A program made the position numbers and the translations under genes. From Euprymna scolopes (taxonomy: Eukaryota; Mollusca; Cephalopoda; Sepiida; Sepiolidae): 20,662 bases of DNA. Location: contig CM044497.1 of the NCBI GenBank assembly GCA_024364805.1, forward strand, positions 22,657,236 through 22,677,897, read 5' to 3'. This document shows, piece after piece, positions 1 through 10,600 of this stretch. Position 1 is the first letter of the stretch. Each line of letters starts with the position of its first letter. Under the pieces are notes generated by a model. That model worked only from the letters and a program-made list of their open reading frames with translations, made no database searches and was not told the origin of the DNA.

Positions 1-106
1 AGCAATGCTAGAATTTGCTGGTTTTGGCATTAAGTGAAACAATTTATTATCGCCATAAATTGTTGCTTTTAAAGGATGTGTACATCTTTGCAATTTAAAT
101 TAACCC

Positions 107-690
107 TTGGGCTTGGGTAACCTTTCCGTAAGTGCTTTTCCTGAATTATTTCAGACTAGCCTGGGTGCTTGGCATTGCCCGGGTGTTTGTAAGTGTGTGT
201 TGAGCAAAAACCACAAAGTTGTAGTAGGCAGGCAGGCTCGAACCCATGACACGAAGGTGAAAAAGAAAGTGGAGGTGTGTGTAAGGGTATTGGTTAAGCA
301 AAAAAAAAAAAAAAAAGTTAGTAGGCAGGCAGGCTCGAACCTGTAACGCAAAGGAGGAAAAGAAAGTGAAAAAAACGTGACATGTTAGCTGATGTGCCCA
401 TCATCAAACCAGAAGTGACGTAGGTTGAAATTAAGTCTATACAATCGAAAAGAGACAATGCCTTTTGAAAATATCAGCAAAAAAGTGACCCCTCCCTGTA
501 GAAAAGTGCCCAGTTAAAGGTGAAGGAATTAATGATTTTGGCCAATTTTTCGATATTTATCGTCTGAAAGGTCGAGCTTACAAATTATACCAATTTCGTG
601 AAAATCTGTCACCTCTGTCGAAAATTTTAGGCAGACATACAAACATACATACACACTAACAGGCAGGTGAGATTTATATATATAGATTAC
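107..690. repeat. Composite SINE/RTE-like repeat with tRNA-like B boxes
   Basis: Two parts are visible. At 217-272 and 316-369 there is an imperfect direct repeat, spaced about 97 bases apart, sharing 'gtaggcaggcaggctcgaac'. On the minus strand each copy reads 'GGTTCGAGCCTGCC', a good match to the tRNA/SINE B box (GGTTCGANTCC). I see no convincing A box. From about 500 to 686 the plus strand resembles the 3' tail of RTE-type cephalopod repeats: 'gaaaatctgtcacc', then a run of ACATACA units, then 'gtgagatttatatatataga'. The open frames here are only repeat sequence and lie on both strands at once. The element name and exact ends are uncertain. Confidence 0.5.
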
Positions 691-1098
691 CTCCTTTGAT
701 TTTGCTAATGATATAATTAGATGTTTTCATTTATCAAACTTTTTTTATTTGCTTTTGTTTTTAATTAATATTTTCCAGCCTGCCTGTTGGATCTGTTAAA
801 TATGTTTTTGTGGAGGAAAGGTTGTGTTTCTCAAAATGAATTGCTGTTGTTTCTTTGAATATAATCTATACACAATTAAGTTAAGGTGTTTTTGGAAGTC
901 GTTTTGTATGCAAATAGAAATATACAATTGGTTGACAAACAAAGAATAGGCAGAATACCCAACTTTAAATCTCATGCAAGTCTAAAGAATTTAACTGATA
1001 CGTTTTTTATAAATTTGAAGAAATTAACATGCTATAAAAAAAAAAAAAAAAGATACATAAATATTTTTGTAATTAAGTAACATTTTTTAATGTTCCGG

Positions 1099-1129
<31 letters not shown>

Positions 1130-2180
1130 TAAGATGTTTGACATTAGTTCAAAACAAATTATTTTTGCTTAAAAACAATTTTCTTTTACCAATAAAAAAA
1201 ATTAAATTCATTTTAGTTAATCTATCTTGCAAATACTAAGTAATGTATTCCCCCCCCCCACAATTTTATATTCTCTTCATACTAGCTATGACATAGTTGA
1301 AGCTATGTAAAGATGGAAATTGACATACCCAGGTATTGTACCCATACCGTTCAAAGAGCAGATATAAACTAGTACATGTGAAATATATTTATTTAAATAT
1401 ATAGTAAAGAAATTAAACTTTAATTTATAAATTGACGATAACAATTTTTATCCATTTTTTTGTTGTTTTATTTTACATCAGACAAAGGTTTCAGAAATCA
1501 AAGCCCCCCCCCCTCCACTATTCCTGGGGCTAACACTTGATCTTAATATGGGACACATCCATATATTCCATTAAAGTTCTTCTTTACCTCTCAAACACTG
1601 AGTTTGTAAAGAAGTTGGGAACATTATTTCCCTCTTCCCAATTGCCCATGTAAATATGCTACAGTATACCTTTTTGTGGTCTCTTAGTCTTACTGGATTC
1701 CAGAACAAGAATTCATCTAGTCTGGTGGAGTATCCAGCTTCATGCTGTTACTTGAGGTAGTATCACTTGGAGAAGGTGCAATATTCCTTGTACAAGCCAG
1801 TGTGGGTTAGCCATACTGAGGAGATCTTATTTGGGTCATGAATACTATGTAATTTTGAACATTTGGTCAGGATTTCTGACAAACCTCTGTACATAGAGAC
1901 CTTCGACTCTCTACAGTGTCTAGTAGGCATTCAAGTTCTCTCCAGTAGGCATTCGTTTTTGTATAGATTAGGTTATAATAGTCAGATATTATATTTAATC
2001 ATAAGAATATTTGTTTTTATATAATAAACTAGCAACATCAGGTATTACTACTAGTGAATATAATTAGAAAATGTCTGCACCTGGAAAGTATGCATGTAGT
2101 TGATAGTTAAATGCAAGCAGAACGTGATAGAAGAATATCCAATTTAATGTGTGTTTTATATGCTGGCATATGTTAGACGG
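690..2180. other. No recognised gene; AT-rich with homopolymer runs
   Basis: I see no supported gene. The stretch carries an A run at 1034-1050, a longer one at 1099-1127, and C runs near 1250-1258 and 1504-1513. A better-balanced block at about 1640-1975 has no long open frame on either strand and matches no family I recognise. It may be old repeat sequence. Confidence 0.6.
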
Positions 2181-2189
2181 CTTTTAGAA

Positions 2190-2885
2190 ATTAATTTTCA
2201 AACTACATATCTGGCCAGGTTTTTACTTATTCTCTTTTCTTTCAAGTGCATTTTTATCATTTCCTCCAATGTTTACCATGGCGTTCCTGTGTGAATTGAA
2301 CTTACTAACTTCCACTGTTCCGCATTTTAAAATCCAAGAACAGTTGTCAATTTTTAAATTTTCTATTTTGCACACATCTCCATATACTCTCTAGATTTCA
2401 TCTTTTTCCAAGGTTAACAGATTTAAGCAGAAGATGATAAATAAAAATATCCTCATAATCACATCCAGTTAACATCCATTTTACATGATGGCATGCATTC
2501 GGCAGCTTTTAGAAACTGACTTCAAAACTGACCCATTTCTCACCAGAATTTTATTTGTTTTTTCTCTGAAATACATTCTTATCTTATGTTTTTCTCTAAA
2601 CTAAATCTGTTACCTCAAAAGTTCTTCATCTTCTAACCTAAGCTGAATATATGAATATCAGTGTGTCTCATATTGAGATCAAGTGTTTCCTGTCATGCCC
2701 ACATCTCTTTACACTGTCTACATTTAATCTTCCTTATAGGTCTTCAGAACTGAGGTTGTCTTTCAGAATCACATTACACATCCATTGTACCATTCTCATA
2801 TCGTTTCTCTCCATGCAACACGTCTTCGACCTCACTGATAAGGTTTCACTTCCATATATGATCACACTACACACATGTTCGATAG
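2190..2885 (-). mobile_element. Decayed LINE fragment, C-terminal end of reverse transcriptase ORF
   Basis: On the minus strand, about 2885 to 2700, the translation reads 'IIYGSETLSV' and then 'MRMVQWMCNVILKDNLSSE'. This is the signature found after the RT palm in RTE/jockey-type LINEs ('YGSETW..', 'RMLRWMCGV..D..RNE'). Further down, shifted pieces read like 'GRPRKTW...IKKDLKE' (here 'LEEMIKMHLKEKR'). The blocks 2150-2280 and 2465-2590 look like diverged copies of one another: both carry a 'ggcttttagaaa'-type core, then a T-rich stretch and '..cattctta/ttttatc'. This suggests a duplicated 3' end. Stops and frame changes are frequent, so this is a dead fragment. Confidence 0.6.
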
Positions 2886-2889
2886 TGTT

Positions 2890-3180
2890 TTTCTCTTGGT
2901 TACAGTAGTTAATAATGGCAGAAATTCAAGCAAAAAGAAACAAACATACAATTTAAAATATCAGATCTAAGAAATCAATATTACTACCAATGCTACCAGA
3001 AAAAATAGACTTCCAGATATTGGCAAAAGTGATGTTCATCGACTTTACTTCTGTAAATATGCTTAGCAGTATAATTTATCAAAAATAAGGTTGCAGTTGA
3101 TTCAAGATTTTAGTATGAAATAAATCAAATTCATTTTTTTTTTTTTTTTTTTTGATTAAGTCTTAGCAAAAGAAGTTATA
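2890..3180. other. No recognised gene; POFUT1 3' flank
   Basis: AT-rich sequence with a T run at about 3136-3153. Nothing recognisable is encoded. It lies just beyond the likely polyadenylation site of the POFUT1 gene. Confidence 0.5.
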
Positions 3181-3208
3181 TTTATTTTCTCCATTTGAGT
3201 TTCTCATT

Positions 3209-3214
3209 TTTATT
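3209..3214 (-). promoter_or_regulatory. Candidate polyadenylation signal of POFUT1
   Basis: The plus strand reads TTTATT, which is AATAAA on the gene strand, about 85 bases after the POFUT1 stop codon. A second AATAAA lies at 3181-3186. Either could set the 3' end. The choice cannot be made from sequence alone. Confidence 0.4.
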
Positions 3215-3298
3215 ATAAAAAAAAAAAAAAGAAAAAAAAAAGGACAAAATTCTTCATAAAAGTCAACTGTATTTTAAATTTTTTTGCCTTTCTCCCTG

Positions 3299-3463
3299 TT
3301 AGGAGGTATAGCCCCAGAATGAAGTTGGCTTTCCGTCTCGTAGCCTTGATCTTGTGACAAATGAACTGAAGGAAGAAACACAGTTTCCAATAAAATGCGT
3401 TGATTTTTCCAAGATGGCGATATCCAATTGTGGTAACCATGGATCATAATGAAATATTTGAAC
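3299..3463 (-). CDS. POFUT1: POFUT1 last coding exon (protein O-fucosyltransferase 1)
   Basis: POFUT1 transfers fucose from GDP-fucose to Ser/Thr in EGF repeats (Notch and its ligands) inside the ER. This exon encodes 54 residues and a TAA stop. It begins VQIFHYDP and contains 'HFIGNCVSSFSSFVTRSR', the counterpart of human 'HFIGNCVSSFTAFVKRER'. That is the C-terminal part of the GT65 fold, with the last conserved cysteine and an arginine from the nucleotide-sugar site. The acceptor is strong, 'CTCTCTTTCTACCAG' then GTT. The exon starts in phase 0, matching the phase-0 donor of the exon at 10601-10706. The stop follows 'TSFWGYTS', so the KDEL-like ER tail of known homologues (RDEF in human) is absent. 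POFUT2 fits worse because it lacks the HFIGNCVSS motif. Family call very firm; exact C terminus less so. Confidence 0.9.
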   Translation of the reverse strand, partial: VQIFHYDPWLPQLDIAILEKSTHFIGNCVSSFSSFVTRSRLRDGKPTSFWGYTS

Positions 3464-3495
3464 CTGGTAGAAAGAGAGACAAATAAAAAAAGGTT

Positions 3496-3526
<31 letters not shown>

Positions 3527-3767
3527 CAATCAATCAAAAATTTTTCCGCAAACAAATATCAATTCAATTATTAATTAGAATCTATTAAATGCAAACATTT
3601 TCATAAGATTCATTACAGAAACCTTTATTTACTGTGTAATATGTAGCATCTATCGCTCATTCACTCGGTCTCAGCATGGAGGATTAGGGAACAGTCACCA
3701 AATGGCCAGTTGTGAATAATTAATAAGTAGTTCCGAACTTTCATAATCATGGTGTGATATTCTGAAG

Positions 3768-4165
3768 TTGCATCTGCTATGGAATGTTGCAGGTCAGTGA
3801 GTGCTGGCTTCTCAGAGTCCAAGATAGGCAACGATTTCTGCATAATGAACAAGCCATGCTTCGCTGGATATGCCATACAAAGGTAATAGAGCATGTCATC
3901 AACTCTGTTCTTTATGGGAAAACTCCAAATCCCACCTCTGAATGTAGCGCTATGTGAGAGCGTTTCCACTAGTTCGGTGATGTCAAGCACATTGATGCGT
4001 GGATAAACAGAGTGTGCATCATGGAAATTGATGGCTTGTCTGGTACGGAGGCACCCACACAAAACCTGGACTGCAACTATCTAAAAGCTTAGCAACTTCA
4101 TGAAGGAAATACAATGAATCAAACTAAATGGAAAACAGACGTCCAAAAGGCAGACCCGTGCAAGC
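3768..4165 (+). mobile_element. Decayed LINE fragment, C-terminal end of RT ORF, plus strand
   Basis: Plus-strand reading gives, in order, 'VSECWLLRVQDRQRFLHNEQ', 'AMLRWICHTK', then 'HIDAWINRVCIMEIDG', and finally 'WKTDVQKADPC'. These match the order of the C-terminal region of RTE/jockey-like LINE polyproteins (GSECWALR.ED..RL.RNE.AMLRWMCG, then WI.R...LEVDG, then W......ADPC). Stops interrupt it, so it is a dead scrap. It lies in the POFUT1 3' intron, antisense to the gene. The minus strand over 3661-4074 happens to stay open for about 137 codons, which is misleading (see rejected items). Confidence 0.65.
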
Positions 4166-4209
4166 TATGAAAATCTATAACTGGATAAGAAGATAACTTA
4201 CAATTCATT

Positions 4210-4590
4210 CTAGAAAATGGTGTGAGACTCATTTAGATGCGTCTTCATGAAATACACTAGATACTTGTAAAAGATTGAACTTAGATTTTCAGATGCCTTG
4301 CACCCACCCGAATGCATAACAAACTCACCTTCCAATAAACGTTTGTGGGTAATATGTGCATGTCCTATACGGCGTCTGGCTACTACAACCTCTTCTCTTG
4401 TCTTTCTGTAACCTAGGGGTGACTCATCAATAGTTGACAAAATTTTGTGTAATTTATTACTTTGGCATTCATCACAAGATTTTTGTCATTTTTCTTTGAT
4501 TATGCTGTTTATCAAAATTCTAATATAAATGTATGGAATCATAGTATAGGTATTATGTTTAGTGATATTTTTGCGGCTCTATCTATTATC
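4210..4590 (-). mobile_element. I/Nimb-type LINE 3' fragment (duplicate of the 3' end at about 5000-5275)
   Basis: The stretch 4332-4585 is closely similar to 5018-5270. Both include 'caataaacgtttgtg', 'cctaggggtgactcat', 'tttattactttggcattcat' and 'tttgcggctcta'. The minus-strand reading contains 'ESPLGYRKTREEVVVARRR', 'IGHAHITHKRLL', the end of the RNase H region of I-clade LINEs. It is a 5'-truncated second copy, in direct orientation with the larger element and separated from it by about 430 bases. Confidence 0.75.
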
Positions 4591-4599
4591 AAATACCCA

Positions 4600-4855
4600 A
4601 CAAACTCGCTTGGCCCAATGAGGCCTGTTGACCTTGGCTAGTAACAGACTGTGGCTTGATAAAACCCACAGATCCCTGATCTATATGTAATAGGTTGGTG
4701 TTAGGAAGGGTGTCCAGCTGTAAAACCTTTTAATTCTTTCTGACCATTCAAATTTAATACATAACTGAGTAAGTTCCAGGCGTGACTAATAATAAAAAAA
4801 AAAAATAAAATAAAAAATAAAAAAAATTGAAATTAAATTTTTTTAACAAACTTTT
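4600..4855. repeat. Cephalopod-type interspersed repeat fragment and A/T-rich tract
   Basis: 'ggttggtgttaggaaggg' followed by 'tgtccagctgtaaaacc' (4692-4726) is the reverse complement of the core of a very common cephalopod repeat (cagctgga..cccttcctaac..caacc). Then 4791-4828 is nearly pure A/T, where the larger LINE to the right ends. I infer a small repeat lodged between two LINE copies. The family match is from memory. Confidence 0.45.
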
Positions 4856-4929
4856 TTGGTAAAGTCTAAGATTTTGGTCGAATTTGTGTCTTTAGACGAA
4901 TCTTTACATTTTTTGTATTTTCTTCAACT

Positions 4930-7900
4930 TTGTTGCAGATCCTGACAGTTGATTAATATATGCTTGACTGTATAAGTTTCTTGACATGATGTACACATTA
5001 CATAACAATTTTACAATAAACGTTTGTGAGTAATATGTGTATGTCCTATATAGAGTCTGGCTACTACCTCTTCTTTTCTTGCCTTTCTGTAGCCTAGGGG
5101 TGACTCATTAATAGCTAATAAAATCTTGTGTAATTTATTACTTTGGCATTCATCCCAAGATTTTTGTCATTTTTCTTTGATTATCCTGTTTATCAAAATT
5201 CTAAGATTAATGTATGGAATCATAGTATTGGCAGGTACTATTGTTTAGTGATTTTTTTTTTTTTGCGGCTCTACACACTATTTCATTTCCACAAATGCTG
5301 ATAAAACTGTATCCATGTCCAACATCATTTCATTTTATGCTGCTTCTAATTATCTTGTTTAAAAGGGTTATACATAGTTTTGTTCATCAGTGCAATGGGG
5401 AATCAGAGATGAAGATGAATTTATCAGTCCTACTATCTTCTATTATTTTTAGAGTTAAGTATATGGTTGCACTTTATGTATCGAAAACTGACACTTTGTT
5501 CTGTAATTTATACTGCATTTTTGTCTTAATAAAAATAGCAGCACATCTGTTGGATTTTTGTAGATCTATCTGTATAGATGTATTTATAATTGGGATTATG
5601 TTCTTTTTTATAATTTCAAATTCATTCTAAAATATAATTGGATTGCTTTTGTTCTTTGAATTATGCAAGATGGTTATTTTAATTCCCATGGTGGAATTAT
5701 TGATTAGTGTATGGGTGTTTATTATTCAGTTCTCAGATACAGTAACTAAATTTTTCTCTCAAACAGGATTTCATATTGTGGATTAATCACACAGCCAGAG
5801 GCAGGATTTAGTGGCCATGATAACAACTCTGTCACATATTGAAGTGCCAAGTTTTCTCTCCTTAGATGTAAAGCATCTTCATTCACTTCAATATATAAGC
5901 TTTCCACTGGGGACAAGCAAAAAAACCCTGATGTAACTCTTAGTTCCTGACAATGAATAGTTTCTAATTGCTTCAGCTATGGTGGCCTTTCTACACCATA
6001 GATAAAACAATCTAGCAATTGTTTGATAGAACTTGAGTAGGGATTTCTTATCAGCTCCCCAATCAACGTGATCTACCACATGGAGTAGATTAATTGCCTT
6101 GTATTTTTGTCAGAGATACCTTATACAAGAGATAAAAGATAATTTTTTTTTATCAAAGATAATTCAGAGGAACTTATATTTATCTGCTATTTGTATCTCT
6201 TTACTATTTAGTTTCAGACATAGATTGCAAAACAGAATACATTGTCTTTGTTTCAGAGAATCTGAAACTGTTTTCTTCAGTCCATTTGCTGACTTATTTA
6301 AAGTTTGTTGTAATCGCATATGCATGTATTTTGCTTGGTAGCAAATTAGAAATTATCTACATAATACCACAGTCAAAGGCTCACTTTAAGTTTTTTACAA
6401 TATCATTTATCTTGACATTGAAGATTGTTACAGATAGAATACTTCCCAGAGGTACTCCATTCTCCTGCTCTTTTATAATCGAAAGGTATAAATCAGACAC
6501 TTTAAAACATATTTTCCAGGAAATTTTGGATAAAAAGAACCATACTGCCTTTTAATCTGAGATCTCTAAGGTCTTTCATTATACCATTCTTCCAGATGGC
6601 GTTGTAAGACTTCTCCAGATTAACAAAGATTGCAACCAGGTATTCCTTTTTAATGAGTGCTTTTCTAATAAAATTTCTCCAATCGAATCAAATGATCAGT
6701 TGTACTTAGTTTTGTTTTCCTGAAACCAGATTGTAGCCATGACACCAGATTGTTTGATGCCAAATACCATATTAACCTGCTATTTATCATGTTTTCCACT
6801 ACTTTACAGAGACAACTAGTTAATACAATAGATCTGTGGCCTGGGGGCCTATCAAATTACTGTAGCTTGCCTCTAGAAATTTGGAAGTTTTTGCTAATTC
6901 ATAGTTCATTATAGATCTCTAGAAGATATTTGGAGGATACCTGTGGCAATTCATAGGATATATCATCTGTTTTGTAGGTTTTCTCAAGTGATTCATTGAG
7001 TTCAAATCTTGTAAAAGACAGATTATAATGTTTGCTATTTTTTTTTTTTTTTTTGAATTGAAATTCAATTTTTTCTTTTCTTCAGTTTTTTTTTTTAATT
7101 AAAATTTTTTTTTTTTTTTTGCAGTCTGACCATTGGAACCAGAATTTTGAGAAAAGCAGTTTGTTAAAACATTAGAAATATCTTTTCTGTCTGTGATCTT
7201 CGTATCGTTTGTGAAATGTTTTTCTTGGCAAATTTCTACTCTTTTCAGATGTCTTTCCATCAAGCTTCATATCACCTTAGATTTTGTATTAAAATTTATT
7301 TCCATTAATTTCTTTTAGACTTCTTAATCATTTGTCAAACTCTGGGTTCCTTTGTTTTAAACAAGTACAAATTCTCCATAGTGGGGTTCAAATTGAATCT
7401 TCTTAGGGTAGATCGTCATACTCAGATAGCCTTTAGGCATTCTTTATTAAACCAAGGTTTGAGTTTAGTCAGGTTTTTCTATACACTCTTTGGCTATTTC
7501 TACGAGTGTCTCCGTAAAGTAGGTAGAGTAATCGTCTCCATTGGCATTATCTGTCAGTTTTTTTGTTTTTTCACATTGATCTTGAAATCTCTTCCAATTA
7601 GCTTTTTGCAAATTTCATTTTGGTATCAAGGCCTGTGCTTTCTAGATTAATTGGAAAATGATCACTATCACATGACTCATCATGTACCTTCCTTGTGTAA
7701 TCCAGGAATAAAATTGTTGGATCACACATAGCTAAATCCAGTGCTGAATACGTACTCATTGCTGGGTGCAGATATGTGTTGCTTTTATTCTTGTAGGTTA
7801 TTTTCATTTTTAACTTTTACAACAATCCATTTTTCATATTATTTGGATTATTCGGACTACTGTTCTTATCTCGAGTGTTATTTTCACATTTCAGTCATGA

Positions 7901-8401
7901 AAATAACACTCCGTAGTCTGAATAATCCAAATTATTACTCCTTATCTCAAAAATTGTCTGTTTTTATTTGTGCTTTTACAGTCTCACATTTCTATTATGA
8001 CTATGAAAGTCAACCAGCAATATAAATAATTTAGAGAGTTGTTTTATTAAGTTATTCAGCTTAGATTCAACTATGATCTGAGCTGGTGGTAGATAGATGG
8101 GGCAAATTATCATGGTCTTGAGCAATGTCACCAATACAGCAACCATCTGTATGTCTGTGTCAAGTAGTATTTGGTTTTGCAGAACTGTGTTATAACTATA
8201 GATATTCCACCAGAAGCGCTATCAGCTTCTTTATTTATATAGTTGCATGGGATTTAGTTCTTGATTTAAATATCGCCATCTTCCCTGAGGAATGGTTCTT
8301 ACCAAGCAAACAACAACTGGACACATTTTCATAAGGAGAATCAACTCTTCGAAATTTGCTCTAACACTTTTCACATTCCACTGGATAATTTTATTCAACA
8401 T
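4930..8401 (-). pseudogene. LINE ORF2 relic: AP endonuclease, reverse transcriptase, RNase H region
   Basis: The start codon at 8401 opens 'NKIIQWNVKSVRANFEEL', the first strand of an AP-type endonuclease ('IQWN..S.RAN..EL..L'). The endonuclease ends in the catalytic 'SDHFPI' at 7649-7666, after 'NTYLHPAMSTYSALDLAMCD'. The RT palm follows, with a block like 'SGFRK...TTDHLIRLE' at about 6680-6750. Its catalytic box reads YVDN at 6352-6363, where YVDD is expected. Then comes 'VDHVDWGADKKSLLKFY' (5888-6079), and 'YIEVNEDALHLRRE' near 5870. The RNase H tail 'ESPLGYRKAR' lies near 5090. Stops and frame changes run throughout, and the foldback at 7838-7937 interrupts it. The second catalytic Asp appears as Asn, so the element is dead. 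Fragments rather than one frame support the call. Confidence 0.7.
7838..7937. repeat. Foldback (inverted-repeat) element, copy A, inside LINE endonuclease
   Basis: The left arm at 7838-7886 ('ttatttggattattcggact' ... 'gagtgttattttc') is matched in reverse complement by 7899-7937 ('gaaaataacactcc' ... 'agtctgaataatccaaat'), with a loop of about 12 bases. The left arm has about 12 extra bases that the right arm lacks. The same arm sequence occurs at 12581-12863 and 15355-16725. It lies within the decayed LINE, so it inserted after the LINE did. Confidence 0.75.
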
Positions 8402-8433
8402 GGTTTATTTATTTATTCATTATTTTTTTTTAT

Positions 8434-9281
8434 TTATTTAATTTGACTCTCTGGTGAATTTGTCTTCTCTACTTCCATCTTCTCCAAAGCCTTGAATTTA
8501 TTTGTCAATTCAATAAAAATAAATGGCTTCTTGGTCAATTCTAATTCTGTTTCTTTTATTTTAAACCATGAAAAATATCCCACCGTTCTCAGTGGATACA
8601 CCAGGGATCTCTGCTGTTTCCTGTCTATTTTGTTAATGGGTGCTCTCAGCTTTCTTATTACTTTTGTTTTGGTTTGCAATGGCATAGGATTGAGGTTTCA
8701 TGTAAACCACCACAATCTTTTTAGCCTCGAGGAATGCTATATTTATTGTCATGATTTCTTTCTCCTTTTTAAAATAATTAATTACATGATCTTGAGAAAG
8801 TAGGATGATCTGCATGACAATTTGAATATCTTTTGTCCTTTCGGCACTTGTCCTGGATGTGGGAAGAATCCCTTTCATCACATTTACCACATATCGGTTG
8901 TCCCCTACATACATCATTTTAGTGGTCAAACCTTTTGCATTTAGAACTGCAAGGGTTTGGTACATAGGGTTCTACTCTTTCAGCAGTGTAATCAATTTCA
9001 ATCTCTTTGAGGATTGTTGTTGAATCAAATGTCAATATATATGCATTTGTTAATATTGTCTTTCCACCTCTTTTTATTGAAATTCTTTGGTAATGAGTGA
9101 GCCCCTGCAGTGCCATTGCAATCTCCTCCACTGTTACTAGATCAACATCCTGACTTTATATGACTACTTTGGACATATTTAGTTTCTCATACATTTTATG
9201 TGGTAAAAATTTGTTAATTGTAATAAATTTGCAGCATGTTACTTTCAGTAATTTCCTCTAGAAAATTTCCATTTTGTGTGC

Positions 9282-9322
<41 letters not shown>

Positions 9323-9445
9323 ACTTTTGGGATTTATCTTGCTACTTATCACCTTTTCAATCTGAAAAGGTAACAGTTTAGAAAGAGGTTTATTCTCAAG
9401 AGATTGAATAACAATACATCTGGGGGAATCGTTAAGTTCATTGTC
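8434..9445 (-). pseudogene. LINE ORF1 relic (gag-like, zinc-knuckle region)
   Basis: The minus-strand pieces run in order. 'SPRCIVIQSLENKPLSKLLP' with 'FQIEKVISSKI' lies near 9430-9330. An RRM/gag-like middle section lies at 9131-8919, ending 'VEPYVPNPCSSKCKRFDH', the normal lead-in to CCHC knuckles (YVPNP..C.KCQ.FGH). 'YFKKEKEIMTINIAFLEAKK' follows near 8720-8780, a hallmark after the knuckles in this LINE group. A charged tail ends at 8434, just before ORF2. A 36-base T run at 9283-9318 sits inside it. There are stops and frame changes, so it is not functional. Confidence 0.65.
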
Positions 9446-9659
9446 AGAAAAATCAGACTGACAGACGTTGGTTAGGTTTTTTTATTAATATTTGTCATTT
9501 AGTTTTGTTCGATTTCCAATAGCCCTGAGCTCCACCACCCATCACAAAGTTCAATAGAGTTGGGAATTTACCAGGAGGGATAACCCAAACATCCTGGTTG
9601 AAATTGGGATGAGAATACTTTAGTCAGCTCAGCACATGACGCGCTTAGCGACCGTTTTT

Positions 9660-10600
9660 CTGTAAGCAGATTTGATTTCTATAAAAGACAAAATTTTAAA
9701 AGAAAATTCTGCACAATAATTATCAAATATTTACATATTATACATGAAAATAATTCTGAAACTATTATCTATATGATGATATATTATCAATTTTGAAATA
9801 TTCTTTGTCAACTTATGTAATGAAAGACATGAATTGCACAAGCAGCAGCACCTCTGTCTACCTTGACAGGTGACAGGATCAGGGAAGGAAATAGAAAAGC
9901 AAAACTCAAGTTTGTAGATGGATCATTTATATACATAGCATTAATTTGCATATGAGGACAGGATTGAGTGTTTGACAGCCAAGAGAGAGAGCACAGACAT
10001 TGAGAATTACAGTTTAAGTTAAGAGTTGGTATGAATTGTGGCATTGGTGAAAGAAATTGACAATTTTTTTTTTCTTATAACTTTTTCATTTCAACCAAAT
10101 CACTGCAATTGTCATCATCGACCTCATTCAAAGGGCAGATAACTCAATTTTGGGGCTGGTTACACGGTATAATATAATATTCAAATTCTTTATATCTTCA
10201 AATATTTATTCATAGTGTTTGGTTTGGCTGTTTTGTAGAGCCAAATTGTTGTTTATGACTTTGCAGAATATGATTGTTTTGAAAAGGGAAAGGAGAAAAA
10301 AAACAAAAAACAATAACATCAATGTTTTTAAGTTGGGAAGCCAGTATTTTCAGATGGCCTGATCTGGTAACACTAGAAATAGGTAACAGTCCTAATTTAA
10401 TAATTAGCATTTCCATGATAGAAAAAAAAAAAAATCACCTAGATGACACATTAGCATTTTGTCATGGAGGATTGTTCAGGCCATCTGTTCCACTATGAGA
10501 CAAGCACCAAACCTAAAAGCCTTTCAAACTGAGGAAGGAACATTATTTATATAGTTACTGAATAAAAATGCTTTAAGCAATTTAAAAGAAAAATCCAAAC
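9660..10600. other. POFUT1 intron, no recognised gene or repeat
   Basis: Open frames at 9808-10044 and 10210-10416 (minus) show no family resemblance, no splice context and no codon bias. I see nothing that supports a gene. The sequence reads as old intronic DNA. Confidence 0.55.

Larger units (their letters stand above)
4860..9660 (-). mobile_element. Near full-length, decayed I/Nimb-type LINE (ORF1, EN, RT, RNase H)
   Basis: The parts occur in order on the minus strand. A 5' region lies at about 9660-9450 and a gag-like ORF1 at about 9445-8434. ORF2 starts at 8401 and has an AP endonuclease, RT, RNase H-type end and a C-terminal Cys/His region ('ETYTVKHILINCQDLQ', about 4930-4985). This layout is that of I-clade LINEs, including the mollusc Nimb group. 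It lies in the POFUT1 3' intron in the same direction as the gene. Many stops and frame changes are present, plus a foldback insertion at 7838-7937. The exact ends and target duplication were not resolved, so boundaries are approximate by 50-200 bases. Confidence 0.75.

Noticed and set aside
151-351. Open frames on both strands at the left edge.
   Set aside because: They run through tandem repeat units and an A tract and have no gene features.
1640-1975. A balanced-composition block that might be an exon or RNA gene.
   Set aside because: No long open frame, splice context or RNA fold was recognised on either strand.
3661-4074. A 137-codon minus-strand open frame ending in a stop 30 bases before an AATAAA, looking like an alternative POFUT1 last exon.
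   Set aside because: The plus strand of the same stretch carries the ordered motifs of a LINE RT C terminus ('AMLRWICHTK', 'AWINRVCIMEIDG', 'QKADPC'). The minus frame is a by-product of that, and it resembles no protein I know.
5241-5630. A 129-codon plus-strand open frame.
   Set aside because: It lies antisense to the RNase H region of the minus-strand LINE and is low-complexity, Phe/Ile-rich translation of AT-rich DNA.
8492-8803. A plus-strand open frame of 103 codons.
   Set aside because: It is antisense to LINE ORF1, which has clear family motifs on the minus strand.
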